64,000 bases of DNA from Phoma sp. XZ068 (lineage: Eukaryota > Ascomycota > Dothideomycetes > Pleosporales > Didymellaceae), in assembly GCA_004835665.1 (NCBI GenBank), contig RBKR01000028.1:391012-455011 (forward strand), read 5' to 3'. The position numbers and the translations under genes were made by a program. Positions 10,247 through 21,149 of the stretch are shown here, in pieces. The notes beneath the pieces are model-generated. The model ran no database searches and was not told where the DNA came from. It was given only the letters and a program-made list of their open reading frames with translations. The stretch's first letter is position 1, and every line of letters begins with the position of its first letter.

Positions 10247-13200
10247 CTAACGGGGGCAGATCCTGATGTAGTACTGTGTGAGTCTAACAAAAGCTTCAAA
10301 GGCCTCTGGCTCCCTTGTTAGTGCTGCAGTGTACGCTAGGCCGTCCGCCTGGCTTGATGGTGGCATAGGTGGTCGTAGTGGCCATCTGCTGAAGGTCCCT
10401 AGGGTCTTGCGGCAGAGCGCGAGGTGCTCTGGTGTCTTGTCCTGTCTGCATGAGCAGGTGAGGTTTGCATCCTTGTGATTGTACTTTCGGTGGTACCAGG
10501 CGAAATCGCCATGTCTAGTCCGGATAGAAAGCAGTTTCGCTAGGATGGCTCTTGGTAGATCTAGCTCCTTAGGACCTCTGCGCGGTGCATAGTCCAAGTC
10601 CCAGCTCTTGTACCATCTCGAGAGCTTGGTCTTCTTGTCAGACCACCAGGTTCGTTGTGTGCGGCGCAGTGTCTTGCGGGCCACTGTCTTGATGCCCGAG
10701 AGTGTAGGCAGAGCGGCTTTTCCAGTCGGGGGTGATGGGTGCTGGGCTTCCAGATTGGCTAGTCTGTCTGCTGCCTCGTTCCCTTCAATGCCCAGGTGTC
10801 CAGGGGCCCATTTGATGGAGACGTCGTGTGTCTCCATGGCGCCGTGGAACTCAAGAAAGGCCCATTGCGAGGTAGGGGGTGCGTCGCCCCTGAGGCATCA
10901 TATCACTGAGGTGCTGTCTATGCACAGCCAGATTCGGTGGGTGCGGAGCTCGGGTTGTCTTATAGTGTGCTGGAGGCCTCTCCACGCGCCTACTGCCTCA
11001 GCGTCAAAGACGTGCGAGGTAGGGTGGAGTGAGCCGCGTCCAGTCTGCAGTTGCTTTCTGTTCTGATACACTGCAAAGCCGTAGGTAACCCGCTTTTCTC
11101 CTTCCTTTGTGTACTGTTCAGAGCCATCTGAGAAGATAGTGACGTCTAGTGGCGGGAGCTGAGCCCGCCATTCTTGGAAAGCCTTAGCTGCAGTCTTCTT
11201 GTTTATGCCGAGCGTTGGGTCCGTTCGGCAGCCAGTTGAGTAGTGAGGGGCTGTTAGCGTGGTCCTAGGGATTTCTGGTAGAAGAGAGGCCATCTGCTGG
11301 ACTTTCGTCTTGACTCGCTGGGGTTGTCCGGTTTTTACGCCCCTGTTTACGATAGGTACCGCTGTGCGCCTAGTAAGAGGGTGGTCTGCATCTGTAGTGC
11401 GCAGATGGGTTGCAAATCTGAGCTTAGCTTCCTCGAGTGCGACTGCTGCCGAGAGCAGCCCGGCGTCTCGGAAGAGTGTAGCTATAGGCGTTGTTCTCCA
11501 CGCTGGTAGGATGCCCCTTGCTGCTATAGCGAGTGTCTTGTCTATAGCAGCTATGTGCCATCCAATGTAAGCGCTGACCTCTTGCGGCCCGCCTGGTTTG
11601 AGTGAGTGTGGTTGTTTCGTGCGGCCTCTGTACCAGCACTCCGTCCCATACAGAAGCGACGGGTACACACAGGCAATAGTAGCCTTGCGGAGGGAGCTGG
11701 CTGGTGGTCCATAGGTAGTCCTAGCTAGGCTGCGAATATGATAGGCTACCTTGGCAGCTTTGGCAGTGCGTGTGGCTACATGTCGTCGAAAGGTAAGTCT
11801 GCGGTCAAACCACATTCCTAGCCAACGCAGGGCTGGCTGGCTGTGCTCTCCACCTGGGAGGATAGGGTGGATGGTGAGCTGCTCGTCTACAACACATGGT
11901 GGTGCATAGCTGCTCCGCTGTCTAGTCAGGTGTATCATTTCCTGCTTTTCTGGGGCAAAGGTGACCTTGTTCGCCTCGCCCCATGCTCTGATCTGCCGTA
12001 GATCGGATGCTAGCAGCTCCACGTTGTTGTCCATAGAGTGTGAGGCCCGGTATAGACACACGTCGTCTGCATATCCAAACCTCCGTTCTGTGTCCATAGA
12101 TAGTAGCTCGGCTAGGTACAGCGTGTACAGGACAGGCGAGAGAGGCGAGCCTTGGGGTGTGCCACAGGCGACAGGGTAGCTAGGAGTAGTGACCTGTCCA
12201 AGGCGGACCCGAACCCTCCGGGCCGTGAGGAACGAGTCTACAAAGAGCATGGTCCTTTGTGGCCAGCCCTGTTGGGCCATTCGGTGTAACAGGCGGTTCT
12301 TGAGGAGCGCATCAAAGGCGCCTTGCACATCTAGGGTGACCATAGTGACATGCTTTCCAAGCACCCATGCTGCTTCAGCGTCGTGGGTGAAGGCTGCAGT
12401 GAGGTCTGCTGCAGAGCGCTTTGGAAGGGCGCCGCCGTGCTGGGGACTGAGGATCTTGTGTGTCATGGCCGTCCACGCGATTCTTCTGGCTACTGTTCGT
12501 TCAAGTCCCTTTCCAATGCAAGAGAGAAGCGCTATAGGTCTCCAGGAGCGGGGCGACGTTCGGTCAGTCCTCCCCGTCTTAGGTATCATTGCTACCTCTG
12601 CGAGCTTCCATTGTGCTGGGAAGTGGTTGAGCTCAAGGCATCGCTGGAAGATTCTTCGTACGAGTTCCCCAACCTGAGCCCAGCAGGCACGGAGTAGTCG
12701 CACAGTAGAGCGGTCAGTGCCTGGTGAGGTGCTCGAGACCCCTACCGTGTTTCGCTCCGTTTCCTCTAGTGAGATGTGTGTGCTCCACGGGAGGGGATCT
12801 GCATTCTCCTGGCCTGGGTAGTGTCTGAGGTCATCCTCTGCCGTGTACCGGTTGAGGACTTGCTCTCGAAGCGCCTCTGCCTTCTCCAGCGAGTCAGATA
12901 TGGTTGTGCCATTCACTACAAGAGGAGTGTCCTGGTTCTCTGGTGTGAGCTTGTGCCAGGCAATGATCTTGAACAGGTCTTTATCGTCCTTGGCATTGTC
13001 AATGACATGCCTCCAGTACTGCCTCTTGGCCTGTCGGACGGTAGTCTTGAAGGCCTGTCTCTCCTCTAGTAGACTGCCAGAGCCGAGCTGTCTAGCCTGT
13101 TTGTAGGCCTGGTAGGCAGTTTTGCACTCCTTGGTCCACCATGGTGCAGCGCGGCCTTCCTTGCGGTCGGGCTTGCCTGCTGTCTGTACAGAGTGCTGTA

Positions 13201-14080
13201 TGGTCTCTGTAAGCAGCGCGACACATTCCTCTAGCTGTGCTGCGTCCTGTGTTGCAAGCGGGTCTGGGATGTTCTGGACACCCATCTCCACTAGCCCAGC
13301 GAACTTGGGTAGGCTTGCCTCGGGGACCCTGTAATGGTACTGTTCTAGATGCGGAGTGCCTGGTGTGGAGAGGGGAACAGAGGTTACTATCGTCTCATGG
13401 TCTGACCCGCTGTGCATGCTAGCATCCACAGCAGACTGGGCGAATGGGATGTTAGAGAAGGTAAGGTCCAGGACATGGCCAGCGCAGTGTGTTGGCTGCC
13501 CTGGCATACCAATGTAGTCCATAGAGGCGTTAGCAGCCCATCTAGCTAGCTCCACACCTCCGTTGGCTGCAGTGATAGTAGGCTCAAAGGATTCGTGTCT
13601 AGCGTTAAAGTCGCCCCCTACAAGGCAGAGTTGAGGGGGTATGAGATGTGTGACGTATTGGATGACGTCTGGGGTGTGTGGCTGTCTGTAGCAGTTGAGT
13701 ATGGCAACTCCATTCACTACAGCCCACAGCATGTCTGGGTGGTTGAGGCTCTCTCTAGCCTGGTATCGTAGGTGGTGTCCTTTGCGGATGTAGGTCATCA
13801 CCCTAGGGCGGGCTGAGCCTGGTGTGTTGGGGCTGTCCCAGGTGCTGATAGGTGCGAGGTGTATGAAACCAGGGTGGGTAGAAGTTCTGGAGTTGGCACA
13901 TGTGAAGGGCTCTTGAACACACACAACATCTATGCCCTTCTGGAAGGCCACCTCTAGCATTGTGATGTGCCAGGGCGAGCTCCTGCTGACATTAGCCCAG
14001 CACACGCGGAGTTGTTTGCTCGGTAGGCTGGGTTGTTGACGCCTGTTGTAGGCTGTGATGTTGTAGGGGTGTTCTAGCAT
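10247..14080 (-). pseudogene. LINE A ORF2: endonuclease-reverse transcriptase-RNase H with one in-frame stop
   Basis: The frame holds 1278 codons with a single TGA at 10900-10898. In order: APE endonuclease (VVCVQEPF, GGDFNARHE, GSDHE; residues ~10-235); reverse transcriptase (SWRPIALLSCIGKGLE, VTLDVQGAFDALL, GTPQGSPLSPVLYTLYL, catalytic FGYADD; ~480-750); and RNase H (IFSDGSEQ, FDAEAVGAW, LCIDSTSVI, then HLGIEGNEAADRLAN; ~965-1110). A C-terminal Cys-rich motif (CSCRQDKTPEHLALC) follows. Copy B has TGG (Trp) where this copy has TGA, right after the third RNase H acidic residue, so this is a point nonsense mutation. ORF2 begins with ATGCTAG overlapping the ORF1 stop. Confidence 0.9.
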
Positions 14081-15729
14081 GTTGATGGCGGGTCATCGCT
14101 CATGCTGGCGTCTTCCCTCTCCGAGGTGGACGGGTCAGTGTGGATAGTTGATTGTGGGCGGATGCTGCCGGCAGACAGTTGTCCTACATTGAGACTTCTC
14201 TGGCCCGTGGCGGCCCGCCTTGGTCTCTTTTTTCCGCCAGTGGTAGAGGAGGATGCATAGGAGGCAGTGGTTGTAGGAAGTGACGCTCTGTTGTCTCCTT
14301 CTTGCCTCTGGGTGCAAGGGTGGGGAGGCGCTGTCTCCAATGTCTCTGTAGGGGTAGCCTCGGGCTGAAGTGTTGCCTGTCTGAGGGTCTCTTCAACGGT
14401 CCTGTAGAGGTGCTGCTGTGCTATCTTGCCTGCGCGACGGATAGCCTTCAGCTCGGCCCTCGTAGGCTTGATGGTGTGTCCGTTGACCCGGCGAGGGGCT
14501 GCAGGGCAGTTGGCGTGGCTAGCTGGGTATGGTCCGTGGCAGTTGGCGCACACGGCTTTGTGGGGGCAGCTGTCCCCATACTGTCCTTGGTGTCTGTCTG
14601 TGCGATCTCCGCAGTGCACGCAGCGCGCTACCTGAGTGCACCGGGCAGCGTTACAGTAGCCCTGGCAGCCTGGGTTGTGGCGCTGTATGGTAGGGTGCTT
14701 GTTGATCACTTTTGAGTACTCGCTGATACCAAAAAGACGGAACGAGCGGACTGGCTCTTTGTAAGAGATGATCCAGGTAGTAAGGCCACGGTGGTTGGCT
14801 CCATGTCGTGAGGCCCTGCAGCTGACCGGCTGCTTGCCTGTTTGCGAGCAGGCCTCTTCCTCCACTAGCTGGATAGTAGTGGGTAGTTCTGTGCCGTCCA
14901 GGGTCCGGAAAGAGGTAGGTACTCCTTGTACTGCGTAGTTGATCCAGCGTTCTGGGATCCTCACCGCGTCTCCGTCTAGTGCTCTTACTAGAAGTTCCTG
15001 GTTTTCTTGGGTCATAAGTTGGTCCCGGATAGACATGTTAGCGGGGGTGATCGCCCAGCCTGTTTTGATTGGTGATGCGGTAGGTATGTCCTTAAGGGTG
15101 ATTCCTCCTATGCTCTTGCATACTGCCTGCCTTACCGCAAACGGTGAGGGTTGTTGCAGTCGCATTGTCGGGTTGGAGATAGCTATGAAGATTCGATTGT
15201 CCTCTTTCGGCGTAGCCGGCGGGCCAGGTCGAAATCTAGCAGGGATCAGGGGTCGGTTGGCACCCCGATCTGAGATTTGGGGGTCTCTGGCTACGTCCGC
15301 CCAAGAGCGGCGTCCTGACTCTTGGCTCCCGGGGTTGCTGCGACTGGTGTCGCTGCTCCAGCGGGAACTAGGGGGGGAGTTGCTCAAGGAGAGAGAGGTT
15401 AGAGCCAGAACGACTCTCTGCTGCAGCTCCTCGGCGATTCTGGCTTCTTGAGGGTTAGTATAGCCTTCTGCGTGTTGATCTACGGCTGCTGCAAAGGCAG
15501 CAGTGATGGTGTTCCATAGCTGGGCAGTCTGCTGAGTCTCGGTGATGTGGCGTTGGACGGCATCAGAGACTCGAGGTTTAGGAGCGCTCCCACCGGGGTT
15601 CTGGCTGCTCAGAAGAGGTGCATGGTGATGCATGTACTCCTGGGGCCGTCTTGGGGCGCGTGTATAAAGCTGCTGAGGGATCTCAGGGTCTGGGGACCCT
15701 GTGTGCTGGGAGGAGGAAGACTCTGCCAT
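14074..15729 (-). CDS. LINE A ORF1: gag-like RNA-binding protein with zinc knuckles
   Basis: An intact 551-aa frame starts at the ATG at 15729 (MAESSSSQH). The N-terminal half is Ser/Pro/Arg-rich and probably disordered. The C-terminal half (from ~residue 345) carries successive CCHC-type knuckles: CQGYCNAARCTQVARCVHCG, then CPHKAVCANCHGPYPASHANC. Such ORF1 proteins coat LINE RNA. The C-terminus is rich in Thr and Ser. The stop TAG overlaps the ORF2 ATG (ATGCTAG), consistent with translation of ORF2 by termination-reinitiation. Confidence 0.88.
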   Translation of the reverse strand: MAESSSSQHTGSPDPEIPQQLYTRAPRRPQEYMHHHAPLLSSQNPGGSAPKPRVSDAVQRHITETQQTAQLWNTITAAFAAAVDQHAEGYTNPQEARIAEELQQRVVLALTSLSLSNSPPSSRWSSDTSRSNPGSQESGRRSWADVARDPQISDRGANRPLIPARFRPGPPATPKEDNRIFIAISNPTMRLQQPSPFAVRQAVCKSIGGITLKDIPTASPIKTGWAITPANMSIRDQLMTQENQELLVRALDGDAVRIPERWINYAVQGVPTSFRTLDGTELPTTIQLVEEEACSQTGKQPVSCRASRHGANHRGLTTWIISYKEPVRSFRLFGISEYSKVINKHPTIQRHNPGCQGYCNAARCTQVARCVHCGDRTDRHQGQYGDSCPHKAVCANCHGPYPASHANCPAAPRRVNGHTIKPTRAELKAIRRAGKIAQQHLYRTVEETLRQATLQPEATPTETLETAPPHPCTQRQEGDNRASLPTTTASYASSSTTGGKKRPRRAATGQRSLNVGQLSAGSIRPQSTIHTDPSTSEREDASMSDDPPSTC

Positions 15730-15855
15730 CCCAACAAGCTCCCTTACGCGTCAGCGCGGGGGGCTAGGCGGACGTTAGAGGTACTCCCGGGGTGGCCGCG
15801 GCGAGGCGGATTAGTTGTTGGGATTTTTGGAGCCTCTGTGAAGGAGACCCAAAAA

Positions 15856-16658
15856 TCAAAAGATTGGTGTTCGGTGCTCGACAAGAGGTGGTTCTTCTGA
15901 TACTTTGAAGAGATCGATAATATCATACAAACGTCTAGGTCTGCCTGTCTGACCTCGCAAGAGTTTGACGTAGGGAGCAGAGTCTCTCCGGTGGTCTATG
16001 AAGACCTGAAAAGGCTGGGGACGACTTGCTTCACGATGAGATGACCAGACAAACTCCAGCCTTTCATTTTCATCCCTGAAAATCGTCACTATGTCACCAT
16101 TGTGCAAATACCCAAACGAGTCGTACCCTTCCTTACTCTTCCATTTCAAGTGAATTCCGTTGACTAAGATGCCAGCGGTCGCCCACGTTGCTATAACCAC
16201 TCTTCTCTCTTAAATTTAAGTTGACCACGACGTCTGGTGAAATATCGTATGTCAAAGCCACCAATGTCGGTACCACACCGCGAAACCAAGAGAGCATTCT
16301 TCGGTATGCGGATATCTAACGGATCAGGGTGTGTCTGGGTACAGTGGGGGTTGCGGCCATAAGTCGTAGGTTTCAGAACAACACCGAGGGTGAGGCCAGG
16401 TAAGTATGAGTCGGAGGTCGCTTTCAGCTCGCCTACTAAGGATCGCTCGTCTCTTTTGCTATGGGCGGGAGCACTCCTGAACAACGGTGCAGGGCTGGAT
16501 GGTTTGTGCAACGCGCGACCCACAGCTGCTGAAAAGTACTTTGGAGCGATTTGTTTGTGCTGCCGTCTCGCCCTGGTCTCTACATTCAGTGGCGAAGTAT
16601 GAAGGACGACGCTTATACTACTCTGCGTAGCGCTCTGGGGATGGCGCTGCTCGGGCAC
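15856..16658 (-). pseudogene. FHA-domain protein gene broken by a frameshift
   Basis: Two frames split one FHA domain. The first (to 16191) reads DIRIPKNALLVSRCGTDI, then FDIRYFTRRRGQLKFKREEW. The second, overlapping at 16200, continues ATWATAGILVNGIHLKWKS, then YLHNGDIVTIF and LEFVW. Together they have the phosphothreonine-binding fold order, including the conserved LVNG and L.NGD.I. One net base must be gained or lost near 16190-16200. The first frame has no ATG, so a 5' exon is missing or broken. The second ends at 15856, next to the 5' end of LINE A, which may have removed a downstream domain such as a kinase (inference). An intron instead of a frameshift is unlikely because the frames overlap. 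Confidence 0.65.
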
Positions 16659-17449
16659 CCTGGTCGGTTGAGATGACGTCTGGAAGGGATACTGGCAGAG
16701 GGCTGAAGGGGTGTTCGTGAGCCTGGAAACCGGCAGAGGCGGTTTTGTAGTGGCGCAGACAGGCCTTTATGCAGGGTGCGAAACGCCGAAGAAAAGCCGT
16801 GGGCCGCGCCGCCGCACGCTAAACACGCATCGAGTCCGCTTGTTGATGCTAACTGTCGCACGCCATTGGCCAAGGGCGGTAGTTCGCTTAGCACTCCACG
16901 TGATGTCTTCATAAAAGACTCAGAGAATGGTGCCATCTCTTGAAGACAGACGACACACATTGTCGTACAAAAAATACAATCACAAAAACCATCTTAATTT
17001 TGTGCCTCATATCCCAATCATTTTCACTGTTCAGTTAACACCTACAGTGCGACACTAACTGAATTGCTATTTTGTGGTGCAATGGCTGGAATTGTGTATG
17101 ACGACGTAAGCCTTGAGATTCGATATCGGCCTGCTCTCTCGCTGACAGAGGATTTCACATCTCTCAGGATTTCCAAAGTTCAAGTATTGCCCTGGTCCAT
17201 TGCATGGATTTCCGCGGGTGGTGTATTTCCACAGGTCATATACCGTGCAGACGAGTCAAAAGCCTAGGCTAAGTCACTGCTTTAGATGGTGGATTTTGCA
17301 TCACAAGGAAACTTCTGTGATTCTACAGTATCCTGTCTGCCATCACGACTTCATTCTGATGGCTAAGGAGCTCCGGATGCAGCATGCGGTGGACCTGTAA
17401 GTCAGCACCATGCAGTAGCGGCCGTCAATTCAGCTGTACATAGCTCTTA
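16659..17449. other. Gap without a recognisable gene
   Basis: Only short frames lacking family signatures. AT-rich around 16960-17050. Nothing else seen. Confidence 0.4.
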
Positions 17450-17591
17450 ACCTCCCTCACTGCGTAGCGAAAAACCCGGTCTGCCGAGAACAGCCAGTCA
17501 GACACATCGTCAGGACAGGTTATCTGCTAACCTCGAGCTTTTATTGGTTGTTTCCGGCCCACCGGGTTTTTCGCTACGCAGGAAGGGAGGT
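17450..17591. mobile_element. 142-bp MITE with 31-bp terminal inverted repeats and TA target site
   Basis: The left end ACCTCCCTCACTGCGTAGCG (continuing AAAAACCCGGT to 17480) is the reverse complement of the right end (17561-17591) with two mismatches. Both ends are flanked by TA (17448-17449 and 17592-17593), the target duplication of Tc1/mariner/pogo elements. The ~80-bp interior has no open frame. It is a non-autonomous DNA transposon. No autonomous partner with these ends is visible in the window. Confidence 0.85.
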
Positions 17592-18706
17592 TACTGTCTC
17601 AAAAGAGCCTGCTGCTTCCGCTACATCTCCGCATCAACGCCAGCTTCCGTACGTGGAGCTGTGCGACACTGAACATGTTCGCAATGATGAAGGCTGACCA
17701 TGAGAGTCGTCACATTGATTGCACCTGCGTCACGGCCTGGTGGGATTCTGCGTAATCAAGAGCCTAAGTTACAACTCCATCGACGCTCTCGCAGCTTCAA
17801 ATGCGCCCACACAACTATTGGACAATATTCCTTGCGGGAGTAACACGACTGAACACCACGAATTGCCCGTTACTCTTGTATCAAGATCTAGGCAGCTCTC
17901 CACAGATGTAAATCCTATCAAGTCTCATTGCTCAGTGCATAGGGACTGTGGAGCACTGCAGCAGACAACATCGCTTGACGATTGCATCTTCTAACATTGA
18001 AGGCAGTTAATAGGATCCCTGCATAATCTAAAGCGCCGACTCAGTTCCCTGATCTTGATATAGGTGCATAGTGATGTGATGACCGTCTGGAACTATGTTG
18101 ACTGCACCACCCACTTCTATTCGTTGACATTGTAGTGTGTGCATTCCGCTGAAACTACATCTTGAGTTCCTTTCTTTCGACTTATTCTACGGCCTCGTTT
18201 GATCTTGCATGCGCACCCAGGATTCGGATGTATGATCGTTGTTTGGAACCCATCGCTGGCTGATGTCGAGGTCATCCTTCCCATCAGGCAAGTCACATGC
18301 TACCTACTTTGAACGACATTTCCGGCGTGTGACTTGCTTATAGTCCTGATCTTGCATCAAAGTCCATTTGTGTGCTCCTTTCTGCGGGCGTTCCAGTTTC
18401 TTGAATCGCTGCGGGCTGTCAGATATCAGACCAAGTCGTGGACGCTCAGTCTTACTTTCTTGGTGCACAGTGCATGCCTGATACTGTTGTGCCATGTCTT
18501 CCTTTTCCTGTCTGCCATTATAGTGGAATTGCGCTCAAACCAGTCATACAGCTCATTCACGCTCATGCTATAGTCCGGCGCTCCCATCAAGGCCTTGATG
18601 ATCTCGCCTCATAGGAAGACCGCATCGGAGCGGCTTTCTCTTCACGAGCCCCTTTCCAAGGCTCTAAGATACTGGGGTATGTGAGCGAGCTATATTACCC
18701 GTGAGG
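17592..18706. other. Gap without a recognisable gene
   Basis: Several 60-90-codon frames on both strands without signatures. No repeats seen. Confidence 0.4.
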
Positions 18707-19545
18707 TTACTGTACGTACAGGCTTTCGTCCATCTGATGAAGGTACAACACCTCGTCTGCAAGCTCTTTCATGGAGAGATCCGATCCTTGATCACCATCA
18801 TCAGATGCACTTGGCCAATGATATTCCAAGTCCCTCATGCGTACAGTCACCGGTAGCGCATCAGGAGTGGCTGTGTCGTCGAGATATCTTGAACGGCCCC
18901 TGGTCCCACCTTCGGATGATCCGCTGCTGCTGGACGGGCTGACGGACTCGGGTGTGCGATGGTCTCCTAGGTCGAACATGTTTTGTGCTTCGTGAAGTAT
19001 CGCATCACGAAAAAAAAAGGGTCTGTCTTCGAATGTCCTCATGGTCATCATGCCACTCTGAAGTGTAGGCCGGCTTTCCAAGCTTGGCGATTGTAGCTGT
19101 ATGGACTTTACCGTACAGAGGGGCGTGAGGAAGGACATAGAGAGGAGTCTGAACAGCGACCATTCGAACATAGCTCCGTAGGCATTTGTATATGCAGCAA
19201 TGGGTTGCAAGGTCACAGACTGATGTGATTCGCTGAATGTCTATCTGACATTATAGTAGTGGTAAGCATCACGGCTTCGACCAAGTCCATCCAGAGATGA
19301 ATTCGCGATACCGTATTGGTCTGCTGATAGGCGTGTCGACGTTCAATGTCCACAGAGCGTAGCAACCACTGTGACAAGATTAGATTCATATGATGGAGCT
19401 TATTCGCCACGGTTTCGTAACAGCGTGCGTGCACAAAGCAGAATGCAGAGTATACTTCATCAACCACTTGTCTTTTAGCCGGCATGCCGTCGGCAGGTCT
19501 TGTGCTCGACCGGTCATGCTTACCTTCACCCATCTGCAAGGTCAC
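18707..19545 (-). CDS. Unrecognised multi-exon protein, C-terminal part
   Basis: Two frames can be joined in phase by a 53-bp intron (19272-19220, donor GTGATG, acceptor CATCAG). The upstream exon contains FCFVHARCYETVANKLHHMN and RRHAYQQTNTVSRIHLWMDL. The downstream exon begins SVTLQPIAAYTNAYGAMFEW, passes a hydrophobic stretch (LFRLLSMSFLTPL) and ends in a long Ser/Gly/Asp-rich tail (residues MKELADEVLYLHQMDESLYV before the stop at 18707). Intron-like sites further upstream (GTAAGC at ~19529, GTGAGT at ~19570) and a hydrophobic stretch near 19580-19620 suggest more 5' exons, possibly a membrane segment. The 5' end is therefore open. I recognise no family. Confidence 0.4.
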
Positions 19546-19639
19546 CTTGACAGCTCACATTTTCGACTCACCTGCCCACCACAAATACCATCCATGCAGC
19601 GATGACGCCAATCGTAGTGAATAGAACATGAGTTGTAGA

Positions 19640-20408
19640 TGTTGTTTATACTTAGCTGTGATTCAACATAAGTATTTGCGTCAACCCTGCAAATATACCT
19701 GCTGCCAGACGCAACGCCAGTAGCAACCGAGCCTTAGCTCAGCGCAAACCGCATCGTGGATGATTTGGTGGCTCACCCCGGGCTGTTATGCTTAGTCTGC
19801 CGGTGATCGGACATAAGTATCGAGTTCAGATACATCGAGCGCCGGGATCCACGACAGCTGCCTCACTAAACGTTTCCGAGGTGCGCATAGCGATGACTGT
19901 AATCTCAGAATGTAGGGTGGAGCTGATGGACTCAAGGAGTAAGCTGTAAGGGGCAAGCCGGTGTGGATTGTAAGCGGGTGATTACTGGCCTCTACTTGCA
20001 TGCCACTCCCGCCGCCATTCCCACAAACACCGTTGATAGCTCACTCGAGTCGTGCGAAAAACCAAAAGGAATGATACGATCGACGCAGGTCTCGACATGT
20101 TGTAGGTCGAGCCTCTTTGGACATGGTCCCGATTTCCTCGCTTGTTTCCGTCATCTATTCCCACGTTCAGTACTCACCTGCGATGGGTGCAAAAGCCGGC
20201 ATCTTGGATTCTCTAGTGCTGAAACAAACTACATCAGTGCACTAGCTTGCTTGATGACTGCTCACTAACGTATGGTCTGCTGCTGTCATCACTATAACGA
20301 GATCGCTCTTGAAGAGCCAACAGAGCCTCGACCTGCGTGTTGATAGTTCTTATAGGCCTCCGAACCCACCGATCAACTGCAAGCCCTGGTCCTCAGCTTT
20401 GACACAGC
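19640..20408. other. Intergenic gap upstream of the secreted-protein gene
   Basis: No recognisable gene. Probably contains the divergent promoters of the flanking genes. Confidence 0.4.
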
Positions 20409-21149
20409 ATGCACACGTACCAGCATCTCATGTTCGCGTCTTGCATTCTCGCAACCTTAGCTTCTGCCTCTTTCCATCATAGATTTCACTCTAGACCGGT
20501 CTCGACCACCCGACATCAACGACCAGTGAACAGTCGCGCCGACCCAAAGGGTGAAGCGGGATCAATTGGGGCTGTGTCCATGTGCACCAATGTAGATTTC
20601 ACCGGCCAATGTAGCTACGTGAAGTCGGACATGGGGTCATGCTACATCCTACCTCCACCATTCAGATCCAACATTGCCTCTTTTGGACCAGACCAGTATG
20701 GTGGTGCGGAGAAGTTCAACTTCGGATGCAGAGTGCACGGCAGCGACGACTGCACCGGGGCAGACGTTAGATACGCATGGCCAGGGGTAAGCAAGGGAAC
20801 AATATTCATTGACGCTAAGAGTATCAAGTGCGAGTTCTATGACTCCGATGCATTGGAATATAAGAGGAGTGAATCAAACAGGGCTACGAGTCCCACAAAG
20901 ATCGTAGGTCAGGCGATGGTAAGATTTGAGAACATAATATTGCATTTGTCTGGATCTTCCCAGCATCTGTCAGACTCACCAGATGTCGTCGCTGGCAGGG
21001 CTCTAGAATCGCACCCAAGCTACGATTCCATTCAGCATGCGCGCATCGAATCAGCCACTGAGCTTCACCAGTCATGCGGGTACTGTGGCGGCTGGAAGAG
21101 AAACCTCAGCCTGGACCTACGTAGCAAGAAAAAATCATTTTGCAAATGA
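20409..21149 (+). CDS. Secreted beta/gamma-crystallin-like cysteine-rich protein
   Basis: A 246-aa frame from the ATG at 20409. Residues 1-~21 form a signal peptide (MHTYQHLMFASCILATLASA), followed by a short basic region. Residues ~58-145 show the pattern CTNVDFTGQCSYVKSDMGSC, then ILPPPF...IASFGPDQ, FGCRVHGSDDCTG and a final IKC. This is the cysteine and Gly/Phe spacing of small secreted fungal beta/gamma-crystallin-like proteins. Such proteins are extracellular; roles in host or microbe interaction are suspected for some, none shown here. A ~95-residue C-terminal extension with further cysteines (CGYCGGW) and a basic end is unusual; it could be real, or read-through past a lost stop or unspliced intron. 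Confidence 0.65.
   Translation: MHTYQHLMFASCILATLASASFHHRFHSRPVSTTRHQRPVNSRADPKGEAGSIGAVSMCTNVDFTGQCSYVKSDMGSCYILPPPFRSNIASFGPDQYGGAEKFNFGCRVHGSDDCTGADVRYAWPGVSKGTIFIDAKSIKCEFYDSDALEYKRSESNRATSPTKIVGQAMVRFENIILHLSGSSQHLSDSPDVVAGRALESHPSYDSIQHARIESATELHQSCGYCGGWKRNLSLDLRSKKKSFCK

Larger units (their letters stand above)
9790..15850 (-). mobile_element. Near-complete non-LTR retrotransposon (LINE family A, Tad-like)
   Basis: The element has ORF1 (15729-14074), an overlapping ORF2 (14080-10247), and a 3' UTR with an (AG)n tract and the terminal motif CTCCCGAAGGGCATATACGA (plus strand), ending in an (AACC)n-type tail near 9790-9815. The 3' UTR is shared with the truncated copy at 56005-58781, which defines the family. 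The 5' limit is uncertain, somewhere in 15730-15850, beside the FHA relic. ORF2 has an APE-type endonuclease, reverse transcriptase and RNase H, the organisation of fungal Tad/I-group LINEs. No target-site duplication could be fixed because the 5' end is unclear. Confidence 0.85.

Noticed and set aside
10039..10299. Minus frame with Ser-Leu repeats
   Set aside because: Produced by the (AG)n tract in the LINE 3' UTR; not a protein gene.
9790..15850. LINE A inserted into the pogo transposase gene
   Set aside because: The sequence on the LINE 5' side is an FHA gene relic, not transposase, so the two transposase halves do not flank the LINE.
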